NCBI RefSeq assembly: GCF_040365005.1
Contig: NZ_BAABWV010000005.1
Span: 62,001 to 126,000 of the forward strand
Length of the DNA: 64,000 bases
DNA from: Antarcticimicrobium sp040365005
GTDB lineage: Bacteria; Pseudomonadota; Alphaproteobacteria; Rhodobacterales; Rhodobacteraceae
Direction of reading: 5' to 3'
Numbering within the stretch: position 1 is the stretch's first letter; the number at the start of each line of letters is the position of its first letter. The position numbers and the translations under genes were made by a program. Shown here piece after piece: positions 24,467 to 32,685 of the stretch. A model generated the notes under the pieces. That model was not told the origin of the DNA, made no database searches, and saw only the letters and a list, made by a program, of their open reading frames with translations.

Positions 24467-25702
24467 TCAGATCCTCACGAAAGAACGGCCAAAGGCGAAG
24501 GAGAGCGCCGGCAGCGAGGCCCAGACCATCCCCACCGTCGCGATCAGGGCGTAGCCGGTGGCGATGGCGGTCAACCCCTGCGGGCTCAGCACCGCGGTGT
24601 TCGCCATCAGCGCCAGCGTCATCGCCGCCGTGACCCAGAACTCCCGCGATGCCCGATCCGTCGCCCGCAGCCAGCCTGCCGTGGCCGACCACAGCGTGGT
24701 GGGAATGGCAACAAGGCAGAGGATCGAGACGATCTGGTCCAGCCCGGCCCAGCCGTCGCCCAGCAGAACCGGCACGTAATAGGGCGCAAGGACGGCTTGC
24801 AGGATCACCGCCGGCGTGATCAGCGACAGCGCGAGGATCAGCCCCTGGCGCAGTGCCAGCGCCTTGTCGTCATGGGCGCAGAGATGCGGGAACAACACGG
24901 TGGAGAAGGCCACCGCAAAGGAATTGGCAAGGCTGAGCCCGGCGTTGAACGCCATGAAATAGAGGCCCAGCGCCTCGGCCCCCATCAGGGCGCCGACGAT
25001 CAGCTTGTCGGCCTGTAGGCGCATCGCCTTGACCAGTTCGACCCCCAGCACGGCGCCGCCGAAGCGGACGAAGGGGCGCAGCGGCGCGCGCCCGTTGCGC
25101 AGGTCGAGCACCCAGGGGTGCAGCCGGCGCATCGCGATCAGCCAGAACGGCGCGGTCAGCAGGCGCGGCAGGATCAGCGCCAGTGCCGAGGGCCAGACCA
25201 GGGCAAGCCCGGCCGACATCAGGTTCGCGCCGACGTTCTGCGCCCCGGCAATTGCCGCGGTCTGGCGCAGCTTGCCCGCCCGCATGGCCAGCGCCGCCTG
25301 CACCAGCCCGGCGGGCATGAACAGGTATTCGCCCGCCAGCAAAAGGATGAGGACAAGCAATTCCAGGCTGCCCCCGGTCGAGTAAAGCGCGAGGCCGACC
25401 GCCGCCTGTGCGAGGAACAGCCCGACACACCAGAGCCAGAAGATGCGGTGGGCGGCGGCGCAGGTCTGCGGCAGCTCCTCATCCCGCGCGGCGATGATCC
25501 TTTGACCGACCCCGTTCTCGGTCAGCGCCTTGAGGATGTCCGCTGCCGCCAGCGCCGCCGCCGCCACGCCGATCTGCGCCAGGTCGAGCGAGCGCGCCAC
25601 CACGACGACGACCAGCAGGCGCGAGGCCTTGGCCGCCACCTCGGACGCGCCATAGGCGAACAGGTTCTGCGCAACGCGCGAGGGTCTGAGGGTCAGGGTC
25701 AT
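24467..25702 (-). CDS. Wzx-type polysaccharide flippase
   Basis: A 411-residue inner-membrane protein of the MVF/PST superfamily, predicted to flip undecaprenyl-linked repeat units to the periplasm. About twelve hydrophobic segments can be read, beginning with FAYGASEVAAKASRLLVVVV near residue 15. The motif FGGAVLGVELVKAMRLQADKLIVG is typical of the second half of such flippases. The start at 25702 gives MTLTLRPSR; a much longer frame upstream lies in the noncoding and opposite-strand wza region. It heads the minus-strand glycosyltransferase operon and diverges from the export gene with a shared 201-base promoter region that holds one TATCC-N4-GGATA box. Confidence 0.92.
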   Translation of the reverse strand: MTLTLRPSRVAQNLFAYGASEVAAKASRLLVVVVVARSLDLAQIGVAAAALAAADILKALTENGVGQRIIAARDEELPQTCAAAHRIFWLWCVGLFLAQAAVGLALYSTGGSLELLVLILLLAGEYLFMPAGLVQAALAMRAGKLRQTAAIAGAQNVGANLMSAGLALVWPSALALILPRLLTAPFWLIAMRRLHPWVLDLRNGRAPLRPFVRFGGAVLGVELVKAMRLQADKLIVGALMGAEALGLYFMAFNAGLSLANSFAVAFSTVLFPHLCAHDDKALALRQGLILALSLITPAVILQAVLAPYYVPVLLGDGWAGLDQIVSILCLVAIPTTLWSATAGWLRATDRASREFWVTAAMTLALMANTAVLSPQGLTAIATGYALIATVGMVWASLPALSFAFGRSFVRI

Positions 25703-25803
25703 GCATTCGGTCCAATCGAAACTGTTGGACCTGTTATGGGCCCATCCCGCCCGCCTGTCCCCGACCCCGGCGGAGAGGGCAGGGGTGCAACGGAACAGCA
25801 TCA

Positions 25804-25817
25804 TATCCGAACGGATA
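25804..25817. promoter_or_regulatory. EPS operator 1: TATCCGAACGGATA
   Basis: A perfect 14-bp palindrome, centre 93.5 bp upstream of the export gene start (25904) and about 108 bp upstream of the divergent flippase start (25702). It is one of four boxes of the same form in this locus. A second dyad, TTGAT-TGCCT-ATCAA, follows at 25855-25869 and resembles an FNR/CRP-type site with a five-base spacer. Confidence 0.8.
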
Positions 25818-25903
25818 GGGTGTGCAGGGCCAACGTCCTCTCGACCGGAAAACGTTGATTGCCTATCAATTGGAAAACCGCCGGTGACAGGACCAGGACA
25901 GCG

Positions 25904-27100
25904 ATGCGCAAACTCACACGATCCGGGCCGCTTCTTGCCGCCGTTCTGGCGCTGGGCAACTGCGCCAGTTTCGACACCCCCGACAATATCGGGCCGGTGG
26001 AAACCGGCGGCGGCTATCAGGCGCAGTACCGAACCCCCGACGTCAGCCGGGGCGATGCGGGCCTGCTGCGGTCGGAACGGATCAACGCCAGCACCTGCCG
26101 GCCACCGCGCGGTGGCACCGGCGGCAAGGGCGAGGCGCTGGCGGCCCATGCCCTGCGCGGCGAGCGGCTGTCGCGCAATGACCTGGTCGATATCCGGGTC
26201 GGCGACGACGAGACCTTCAACGGCAACTACGTGGTGTCCCGCGACGGGACGCTGAAACTGCCGTTCCTGTCGCCGGTCCGCGCACAGGGCCGCAGCACCG
26301 GCGAGGTCGAAAGCGATATCGCCCGCCAGCTGGTCGAGCGGGATTTCTTTTCCGAACGCCCGCGCATCTCGGTCCGGATCGCGGATTTCGCCTCGGTCAC
26401 CGTCGGCGTGTCCGGCGCCGTGTTCGAGCCGCACGCGGTGGAGATCGGCGGCATCCAGGGCGATCAGGTCGATGTGCGTCGGCAGGGCGCACTGGGCGCG
26501 GCCGGCGAGGGGCGCAACCTGTCGGCCGCGCTGCGCGCCGCCGGGGGCGTGCGGCCCGACGCCGACCTGTCGTCGGTCGAGGTGCGCCGCGGCGGGACCC
26601 TGTACAAGCTCGACATGCGCGGCGTCTTCGAGGGGCGCAACGCGGTCGACATCATGCTGTTGACCGGCGACGAGGTCCGCGTGCACAGCCGCGATTGCTT
26701 CCAGGAGGACCTGATGCGGCCCAGCCCGGTCAGCCCGCCGGGGATCACCCTGTTCCTGTCGAACCTGACCCAGCCGGCGGCGAGCAATGCCTCATCCGCC
26801 ATCGGGCGCGAGGCGCGGGAGGTGCCCTATGGCACGCGGTTCCTGCAGGCGGTGATTAACACCAACTGCGTCGGCGGGGCGCGTGCCACCAGTGCCAACC
26901 GCTCGGCGGTGCTGTTCTCGCGCAACCCGGTGACGGATGTGTCCGTGGTGATCGAGCGCAATATCGAGAACCTGCTGCGCCGCGCCGATCGCGACGATTA
27001 CGACCCCTTCCTGCTGCCCGGCGATTCCCTTGCCTGTTATGACAGCACGGTGACCAATGCCGGGGAAATCGGCCGGGTGCTGGGGGTTCTGGGCCTGTAG
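25904..27100 (+). CDS. Outer-membrane polysaccharide export protein (Wza-like)
   Basis: A 398-residue secreted export channel subunit. The N-terminal signal is MRKLTRSGPLLAAVLALGNC, with a cysteine at 20 that suggests a lipoprotein, though Asn at -1 is unusual in a lipobox. The Poly_export domain is visible as SRNDLVDIRVGDDETFNGNY then DGTLKLPFLSPV. SLBB-like repeats follow with VSGAVFEPHAVE and LTGDEVRVH. The start at 25904 is chosen for the signal sequence over the longer frame from 25859. It is preceded by EPS operator 1. With the flippase, Wzz and Wzy proteins it forms the Wzx/Wzy-dependent export route. Confidence 0.88.
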   Translation: MRKLTRSGPLLAAVLALGNCASFDTPDNIGPVETGGGYQAQYRTPDVSRGDAGLLRSERINASTCRPPRGGTGGKGEALAAHALRGERLSRNDLVDIRVGDDETFNGNYVVSRDGTLKLPFLSPVRAQGRSTGEVESDIARQLVERDFFSERPRISVRIADFASVTVGVSGAVFEPHAVEIGGIQGDQVDVRRQGALGAAGEGRNLSAALRAAGGVRPDADLSSVEVRRGGTLYKLDMRGVFEGRNAVDIMLLTGDEVRVHSRDCFQEDLMRPSPVSPPGITLFLSNLTQPAASNASSAIGREAREVPYGTRFLQAVINTNCVGGARATSANRSAVLFSRNPVTDVSVVIERNIENLLRRADRDDYDPFLLPGDSLACYDSTVTNAGEIGRVLGVLGL

Positions 27101-27115
27101 GCGGACGCCTCGCGC

Positions 27116-29662
27116 TCAGCTGTCGTCCCGGTCGCCCTGCACCTGCAGGATCGGCAGGGTCGCCGCCCAGATCGCGGGCAGGGCCTTGATCGCGGTCTTG
27201 GTGCCGGCGTGATCGGCGCGCTTGGCAGCGTTTTCGACCGCGACCAGTGCGGCCCGCAGTTTCGCCGCCCCCATGACACCGGCACTGCCGGCGGTTTTAT
27301 GCGCCTGTGCCGCCGTCTCGGTCAGGTCCTGTGGATCGGCGTCAGAAAGCTCTGACAGCGTCCGGTCGACCTCGGTCACGAACCGCCCCAGCAGGGCGGT
27401 CTGGGCCTCGGCGCCCAGCGTGTCGCGCATCTCGTCAAGCGTGGCGCGGTCGACAAGATCCGCCACCGCCTCTGTTTCCGCCGGAGCCGGGGCGGCCTGG
27501 TCGGACACCGCCTTGAGCAGCCCCTCCCGGGTCAGCGGCTTGGTCAGGATGTCAGTCATCCCGTCGGAGAGGAACGCCTGCTTTTCCTCGGCCATGGCGT
27601 TGGCCGTCACCGCGATGATCGGGCTTTGGGCCGAGGGGCCCGTCCCGGCCCGGATCTCGCGGGTGGCGCCGCGCCCGTCCAGGACCGGCATGCTGATATC
27701 CATCAGGATCACGTCAAAATGCTGCTGTTCGGCCAGATCGACCGCGACCCGGCCATTGGGCGCCTCGGTCACCCGGTGGCCCGCCGCGGTCAGCATCTCG
27801 CGCGCCAGCACCCGGTTGATCTCGTTGTCCTCGACCAGCAGCACATGTTTTGGCCGCCCGGCCTCGCCCCCGGTCTCGTGGCCTGCCGCCTGCGCCGGTG
27901 CGGCGATGGGTTCGACCGGCAGGCGGATGCGAAAGGTGCTGCCGGTGCCCTTTTCGCTGTCCACCTCGATGGTTCCGCCCAAGGCGGTGACAAAGCGCTT
28001 GGCGATCCCGAGGCCCAGCCCGGTGCCCCCGACATCGCGGTCATAGGAACTGTCGCCAGTCATGAAATCGTCAAAGATCCGGTCGATCTGGTCCGCGTCG
28101 ATGCCGATGCCGGTATCGCGGACGGTGACCAGCAGCTGCGGCCCTTCGGGGGCGTCGCGATCCACCTGGGCGGTGACCCGGACACTGCCGCCATGGGTGA
28201 ACTTAACCGCGTTGCCGATCAGGTTCATCAGGATGTGCTGGATCCGGTCCCGGTCGGCACGGATCCAGGTCAGCGGTGCGTCGACCCAGCCCCATTGCAG
28301 GGTGGTGTCATTGGCCGACGCGGCGCCGCTCTGGTTGTCGATGATGTCCTGAAGCAGGGTGCTGATGTTCATCTCGACCGGGCGCAGGCGCAGTTTTCCG
28401 GCATCGTACTTGGTGATATCCAGCACGTCCGAGATATGGCCCATCAGCAGCTTGCCCGAGGTGTCCATGTTCTTGATGTAGCGCGCCTGTTTCGGGCTGA
28501 GCCGGGTCTCGCGCAACAGCGAGAGGTTGCCCAGCAGCCCGTTCAGCGGCGTGCGGATCTCGTGGCTCATGGTGGCGAGGAAATCGGTCTTGGCCTTTTC
28601 CCCGGCCAGCGCGCGATCCCGCGCCGCGACCAGTTCCGCCTCGGCTTTGACGAGATGCGAGATGTCGCGCAGGAAGGCGATGAACCGTTCGCCGTCGTCG
28701 GTCTGGGCCGACTGGATCGCCAGTTCGACCGGGAACAGCTGCCCGTCGGCGCGCTTGGCCTCGAGCTTGACCCGCCCCTTGCCGACCACGCGCTTTTCGC
28801 CGCTCTCGCGCATCCGTTTCAAGCCGGCCTCATGGGCGGCGCGGAAATGGTCCGGCACGATCAGATCGGCCAGATCGCGGCCGATCGCCTCTTCGGTGGT
28901 ATAGCCAAAGATCTGTTCCGCCGCGGCGTTGAAATCCAGAACCCGGCCGGTGGCATCGCTGACCACCACCGCGTCCAATGCGGTTCCAGTGACGATCTTC
29001 ATCCTCTTGTTGGCCTCGACGACCTGCGACCGGCGCCGGATGTTCTGGATGTTCAGGCGGTTGAGGTAGAGCGCCAGCAACAGCAACGCCAACAGCAGGA
29101 TGCTCACCACCGCCGCCATCTGCATCAAGGTCACCGCGATCTTGGTGCGACGCTGGTCGGACTCCGCGGCGAAATGGGTCAGCCCCGAGATCGACAGCCG
29201 CCTGACAGTCGACCGGATGTCCCGGGCCTGTTCGAACAGGTGCGGCAGACCCTCGATCAGATCGGCGTCACTGCCGTCGATCGCCGGGACCGTGCCCAGC
29301 AGGAAGGCGTGGATCTTGTCGAGGTTGGTCGAGAAATCCTCTTGCCGGCGCAGGGTTTCATAGATCGAGGATTCCCTGAGCGTCGCGACGCGGCTGTAGA
29401 AGATATCGAATTCGCGGCGCAGGTCCCGCAGGTGCGGGGCTGGGTCCTGGATCGCCCGGGCGAGGTGCAACTCGTACTCGAGGAACTCCACCTCGGCCTG
29501 CGACAGCGTCCACTGCACATTGTCGGAACTGGCCGAATTCAGCAGGCGCAGGTCCTTTGCCACCGTCACCGACATGAAGGCGACAACCGCGAGCCCGAGA
29601 ACCGACAACAGGAACCAGGCCAGCAGCCGGGTCCGCAACGGGGGGGTCTTCAACGTGAACAT
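27116..29662 (-). CDS. Hybrid sensor histidine kinase with PAS, receiver and Hpt domains
   Basis: An 848-residue inner-membrane phosphorelay kinase. By residue: TM1 (about 13-33); a periplasmic helical sensor (about 35-172); TM2 (about 174-202); PAS (about 217-340, with FNAAAEQIFGYT); HisKA with MSHEIRTPLNG (phospho-histidine about 367); HATPase with NLIGNAVKF and GTGLGLGIAKRF; receiver opening HVLLVEDNEINR with phospho-acceptor in MDISMPVLDG; Hpt with AHKTAGSAG. The architecture is Arc/EvgS-like, and such proteins pass phosphate on to a separate response regulator. The only response regulator nearby is the LuxR-type gene at 31962. It follows the small molybdopterin-fold gene by 56 bases. Converges with the export gene. 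Confidence 0.95.
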   Translation of the reverse strand: MFTLKTPPLRTRLLAWFLLSVLGLAVVAFMSVTVAKDLRLLNSASSDNVQWTLSQAEVEFLEYELHLARAIQDPAPHLRDLRREFDIFYSRVATLRESSIYETLRRQEDFSTNLDKIHAFLLGTVPAIDGSDADLIEGLPHLFEQARDIRSTVRRLSISGLTHFAAESDQRRTKIAVTLMQMAAVVSILLLALLLLALYLNRLNIQNIRRRSQVVEANKRMKIVTGTALDAVVVSDATGRVLDFNAAAEQIFGYTTEEAIGRDLADLIVPDHFRAAHEAGLKRMRESGEKRVVGKGRVKLEAKRADGQLFPVELAIQSAQTDDGERFIAFLRDISHLVKAEAELVAARDRALAGEKAKTDFLATMSHEIRTPLNGLLGNLSLLRETRLSPKQARYIKNMDTSGKLLMGHISDVLDITKYDAGKLRLRPVEMNISTLLQDIIDNQSGAASANDTTLQWGWVDAPLTWIRADRDRIQHILMNLIGNAVKFTHGGSVRVTAQVDRDAPEGPQLLVTVRDTGIGIDADQIDRIFDDFMTGDSSYDRDVGGTGLGLGIAKRFVTALGGTIEVDSEKGTGSTFRIRLPVEPIAAPAQAAGHETGGEAGRPKHVLLVEDNEINRVLAREMLTAAGHRVTEAPNGRVAVDLAEQQHFDVILMDISMPVLDGRGATREIRAGTGPSAQSPIIAVTANAMAEEKQAFLSDGMTDILTKPLTREGLLKAVSDQAAPAPAETEAVADLVDRATLDEMRDTLGAEAQTALLGRFVTEVDRTLSELSDADPQDLTETAAQAHKTAGSAGVMGAAKLRAALVAVENAAKRADHAGTKTAIKALPAIWAATLPILQVQGDRDDS

Positions 29663-29718
29663 GCCGGTTCTCTCTGACGAAATGGCGTTCGGTGGGCGAA
29701 CGCGGGGCGCGTCAAAGG

Positions 29719-30225
29719 TTACTCGACCGCTTCGATCCGGTCGAGTTGCCAGATGCTGCGCGAATAGATCACCTCGGTGCGGTAATCGGAATTGCCGTCA
29801 TAGGGGTAGACGATCCAGAGTGGCCCCTTGTTGCGGACCGACATGACCTCGCCATCCATCCGGTAGGCGATCATCGGCCCGCCCTCGACCGCGTCCGAGA
29901 GGGGGATTTCCACCGTGTAATCGTTGATCGCGGTGGCACGCAGCCTGTCGCCCTCGATCCCGAGCGTGTCGACGAGGGTCGACAGCGACACCCCCTGGAA
30001 CAGCTTGGTGCCCTCGGTCCAGATCGTCGCGGTCTCGATGCTCCGGTCCTCCAGCGCCTCGAGCATTCCAAGGTCGAAGCGGGCGCTGTCGCCATCGTTG
30101 GTGGTGGTGATCGCGCCGGTGACGGTCAGGATGACATCGCCCTCGGGCGCGGCAAGCTCCCCTGCCCGGAGCGGGGCGGCGGAGAGGGCGACCACGGCCG
30201 CAACATGACAAAGAACGCGATACAT
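29719..30225 (-). CDS. Periplasmic molybdopterin-oxidoreductase-fold protein linked to the sensor kinase
   Basis: A 168-residue secreted protein. A signal peptide (MYRVLCHVAAVVALSAAPLRA) is followed by a small beta-rich domain resembling the sulfite-oxidase molybdopterin domain: VTGAITTTNDGDSARF, IWTEGTKLFQGVSLS, INDYTVEIPLSDA, NKGPLWIVYPYD. The mature protein lacks the cofactor-ligating cysteine of sulfite oxidase: the only Cys lies in the signal peptide. It is therefore probably a ligand-binding or sensing protein and not an oxidoreductase. The start at 30225 gives the signal peptide; the in-frame extension to 30282 does not. It is cotranscribed with the hybrid kinase and preceded by EPS operator 2, so I infer a periplasmic input role. 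Confidence 0.8.
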   Translation of the reverse strand: MYRVLCHVAAVVALSAAPLRAGELAAPEGDVILTVTGAITTTNDGDSARFDLGMLEALEDRSIETATIWTEGTKLFQGVSLSTLVDTLGIEGDRLRATAINDYTVEIPLSDAVEGGPMIAYRMDGEVMSVRNKGPLWIVYPYDGNSDYRTEVIYSRSIWQLDRIEAVE

Positions 30226-30301
30226 CTGGCAAATCCCTTCGGCGTTTGTCCCGTTATGCCACGCCGTCCGACCCCCGCCCATCCGGTCAGACGGATAGCC
30301 A

Positions 30302-30320
30302 CCTATCCTTTCGGATAGGG
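30302..30320. promoter_or_regulatory. EPS operator 2: TATCCTTTCGGATA
   Basis: CCTATCCTTTCGGATAGGG (30302-30320) is palindromic except at one central pair. Its core (30304-30317) is centred 85.5 bp before the start of the small periplasmic gene (30225). A looser copy with spaced arms, ATCCG-GTCAGA-CGGAT, lies directly next to it at 30281-30296. It lies between the stop of the fusion gene and the small-gene/kinase operon, so it should act on the latter. Confidence 0.8.
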
Positions 30321-30325
30321 GCGGC

Positions 30326-31717
30326 TCAGTACGCGCCGCGCCCTGAGAACACCGCGCCGAAGGTCTTGAGGATCAGCACCAGGTCAAGCAGCAGGTTGCG
30401 CGACGAGGCATAGGCGATGTCCATCTCGACCATCTGGTCGAAGCCGATGTTGGCCCGGCCCGACACCTGCCAGACGCCGGTGATCCCCGGCTTGACCACC
30501 AACCGCCCCAGCGCGCGGCGGGGATAGAGGGCAACCTCGCTCGGCAGCGCCGGGCGCGGGCCGACGATGGCCATCTCGCCGCGCAGCACGTTCAGGACCT
30601 GCGGCAGTTCGTCGATCGAGAAACGGCGGATGAAGCGCCCCACGCGGGTGACGCGCGGATCGCTGCGGGACTTGAAGCACACCCCATCGCGGTCCGAACT
30701 GGCCAGCAGCTCGGCGCGCCGGGCCTCGGCATCCGTGCTCATCGAGCGGAACTTGAACATGGTAAAGGGGGTGCCGTCACGCCCGACGCGGGTCTGCCGG
30801 AACAGCACCGGCCCCCGGCTGTCCAGCCGGATCGCCAGCGCGGTCAGGATCAGCAGCGGCGACAGCACCAACAGCGCCGCGCCCGAGACCGTGAGATCGA
30901 GGAACCGGCGCTGGACATCGGCGAAAGAGCGCCACGCGACCAGGGTTTTCGCCGCATGGGCCAGGAAGGTGATGTTGCCGGCCAGATAGCGCCTGGCAAG
31001 GCGGCGCGGTTCCTGCGCCAGGCGCCAGGCCCATTCCATCCGTATCCGGCGGACCGGTTTCGGCGCCCGCACCACGGTGCCGGCAAGGAAATCGAACAGC
31101 GCCCCCACCGCCAGGGTCAGCGGGGCGTCCAGCCGGTGCGCGTGGCGGTGCAGCCAAAGCTCCTGCATCGGCACCCCCAGCGCGACCAGCACGATATCGG
31201 CGCCGCTCTCGTTGATGTCGGCGATCACCGCCTCGGCATCGGCTGCCCCGGCGTAACCGTCCCGCGTCCCCGCGATCCGAAGGTGCGGAATGGTGTGGAT
31301 TAACCTGTTCGCCGCCGCATCGGCGCAGCCCGGCTTGCCGCCGAACAGGAACACCGACCTGCCCATGCGCGCGGCCTTTTCCAGCAGGGCCGGCACAAGG
31401 TCGGTGCCGTTGAGGTTCTCACTCAGCGCCACGCCGCTCATCTTGGCGGCCAGCTCGACCCCGATTCCGTCCGGCAACAGCACATCCGCCGCCGCCACCG
31501 CATCGGCATAGGCGGCGTCGTGGCGGCGCGTGTTGCAGCAATGGGCGTTCATGAAAAACGCCCGGCGGCGTCCCGGCGCAAGCAGCCCGGCGATCGCTCG
31601 GTCGGTCGTCGCATCCACCAGGTCGAGGCCGAGGGCGGGCACGAATGCAGTGGCAAGGCGCGGCGTTTCGATCAGATCGGCAAGATCGAACCCGGCGGAG
31701 AAGGAAGCGTGTTTCAT
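30326..31717 (-). CDS. Fusion: WecG/TagA/CpsF glycosyltransferase plus initiating sugar-phosphate transferase
   Basis: A 463-residue two-domain protein. Residues about 1-245 form a WecG/TagA/CpsF (GT26) transferase, with FFMNAHCCNTRRHD, LLPDGIGVELAAKMSG and DIVLVALGVPMQELW. Residues about 250-463 form a WbaP/PssA-type polyprenyl-phosphate sugar-phosphotransferase with GPVLFRQTRVGRDG, FKFRSM, RRFSIDELPQVLNVL, MAIVGPRPALP and GITGVWQVSGR. The second half would start the repeat unit on undecaprenyl phosphate, and the first would add the next sugar (family knowledge). Only one hydrophobic stretch (SGAALLVLSPLLILTALAI) is visible. The start at 31717 follows AAGGG. Divergent from the response regulator. 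Confidence 0.93.
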   Translation of the reverse strand: MKHASFSAGFDLADLIETPRLATAFVPALGLDLVDATTDRAIAGLLAPGRRRAFFMNAHCCNTRRHDAAYADAVAAADVLLPDGIGVELAAKMSGVALSENLNGTDLVPALLEKAARMGRSVFLFGGKPGCADAAANRLIHTIPHLRIAGTRDGYAGAADAEAVIADINESGADIVLVALGVPMQELWLHRHAHRLDAPLTLAVGALFDFLAGTVVRAPKPVRRIRMEWAWRLAQEPRRLARRYLAGNITFLAHAAKTLVAWRSFADVQRRFLDLTVSGAALLVLSPLLILTALAIRLDSRGPVLFRQTRVGRDGTPFTMFKFRSMSTDAEARRAELLASSDRDGVCFKSRSDPRVTRVGRFIRRFSIDELPQVLNVLRGEMAIVGPRPALPSEVALYPRRALGRLVVKPGITGVWQVSGRANIGFDQMVEMDIAYASSRNLLLDLVLILKTFGAVFSGRGAY

Positions 31718-31863
31718 GGCGTAAACCCTTGAGGTGACGAAAGTTGTCCTCAAGCTGACGGAGGCCGCCAAAGCGCTCAACGAAGCGGACGGACAGCTTG
31801 GCGGCACTTTCGACGCCGCGCCGCTCCGGTCGGTCAACACCGCTACCCGAAGGCATCGAACCC

Positions 31864-31877
31864 TATCCTTTCGGGAC
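31864..31877. promoter_or_regulatory. EPS operator 3 (half-degenerate): TATCCTTTCGGGAC
   Basis: The left arm TATCC and the CGG are kept, while the right arm reads GGGAC in place of GGATA. The centre is 91.5 bp before the response-regulator start (31962), a spacing matching the other three boxes. It lies in the 244-base divergent region between the fusion gene and the regulator. The rest of that region shows no other clear element. Confidence 0.6.
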
Positions 31878-31961
31878 GGGCCGCCGTCATGATCGGGGAT
31901 GATTTTTGTCGTGCAACGGTCCGAATCCCGGTTTAGCTGTAGGGGAACCAAGGAGGCCGCC

Positions 31962-32576
31962 ATGCGTGTATTGATCGCCGATGACCACGACTTGCTGCGC
32001 GACACGCTCGTGATGTTCCTGCAGGCGCAGGGCGATATCGAAACCGATACCGCGGCCGATTTCCCCCAGGCCCGCAAGCTGATCGAATCCGACACGCCTT
32101 ATGACCTGGTGCTGCTCGATCTGAATATGCCGGGGATGAACGGGCTGGACGGGTTGAAACAGGCGATGGCGATGAAGGGCGGCCAGCGGGTCGCGCTGCT
32201 GTCGGGCACCGCCACGCGGGAGATCGCGGAACAGGCGCTCGAGGCCGGGGCCGCCGGTTTCGTGCCCAAGACGCTGCCGGCGAAATCCATGATCAACGCG
32301 GTCAAGTTCATGGCCATGGGTGAGCAATACGCCCCGATCGACTTCATGACCGCGGTGGACGATACCCCCGTGCACCCGCTGGCCGAGAAACTGACCCCGC
32401 GCGAATTGCAGGTGCTCAAGGGGCTGACCGAGGGCAAGTCCAACAAGGAAATCGCCCGCGACCTGGAACTCACCGAACCCACGGTCAAGCTGCACATGAA
32501 GACGCTGTATCGCAAGCTCGAGGCCTCGAACCGCACCCAGGCGGCGCTGATCGCGCGCGAGGCCGGGCTGTTCTGA
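31962..32576 (+). CDS. LuxR-type (NarL family) response regulator of the EPS locus
   Basis: A 204-residue two-component regulator. The receiver (1-120) has acidic residues D7 and D8, phospho-acceptor D53 in LLDLNMPG, and K103 region GFVPKTL. The LuxR-type helix-turn-helix (about 138-200) reads LTPRELQVLKGLTEGKSNKE, then LTEPTVKLHMKTLYRKL. It has no autoinducer-binding domain, so it is not a quorum-sensing LuxR. The start at 31962 follows AAGGAGG; the longer frame from 31899 is rejected. The only nearby kinase is the orphan hybrid Hpt kinase, which I infer to be its phosphodonor. A TATCC-N4-GGATA box precedes the gene and another lies right after its stop, before wzz. Confidence 0.95.
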   Translation: MRVLIADDHDLLRDTLVMFLQAQGDIETDTAADFPQARKLIESDTPYDLVLLDLNMPGMNGLDGLKQAMAMKGGQRVALLSGTATREIAEQALEAGAAGFVPKTLPAKSMINAVKFMAMGEQYAPIDFMTAVDDTPVHPLAEKLTPRELQVLKGLTEGKSNKEIARDLELTEPTVKLHMKTLYRKLEASNRTQAALIAREAGLF

Positions 32577-32577
32577 T

Positions 32578-32594
32578 CTATCCGTTCGGATAGG
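32578..32594. promoter_or_regulatory. EPS operator 4: TATCCGTTCGGATA
   Basis: CTATCCGTTCGGATAGG (32578-32594) begins one base after the response-regulator stop codon. Its core is centred 100.5 bp before the Wzz-type start at 32686. It is a perfect 14-bp palindrome. Boxes 1 and 4 are the two best matches in the locus. Confidence 0.8.
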
Positions 32595-32685
32595 CCGGGT
32601 CTGCCAATGTCCCGCCGCGCCACCCGGGCGCGCGGCAGATTTCCCGCCCGGTCCGGTCTAGTCATGACGCACAAGGAGATGCCTC

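Noticed and set aside
27626..29677. Long plus-strand frame opposite the hybrid kinase
   Set aside because: The kinase on the other strand has complete motifs across its full length; this frame has none.
31962..32576. LuxR-type gene as a quorum-sensing regulator
   Set aside because: It carries a receiver domain and no autoinducer-binding domain, and no luxI-type gene is near.
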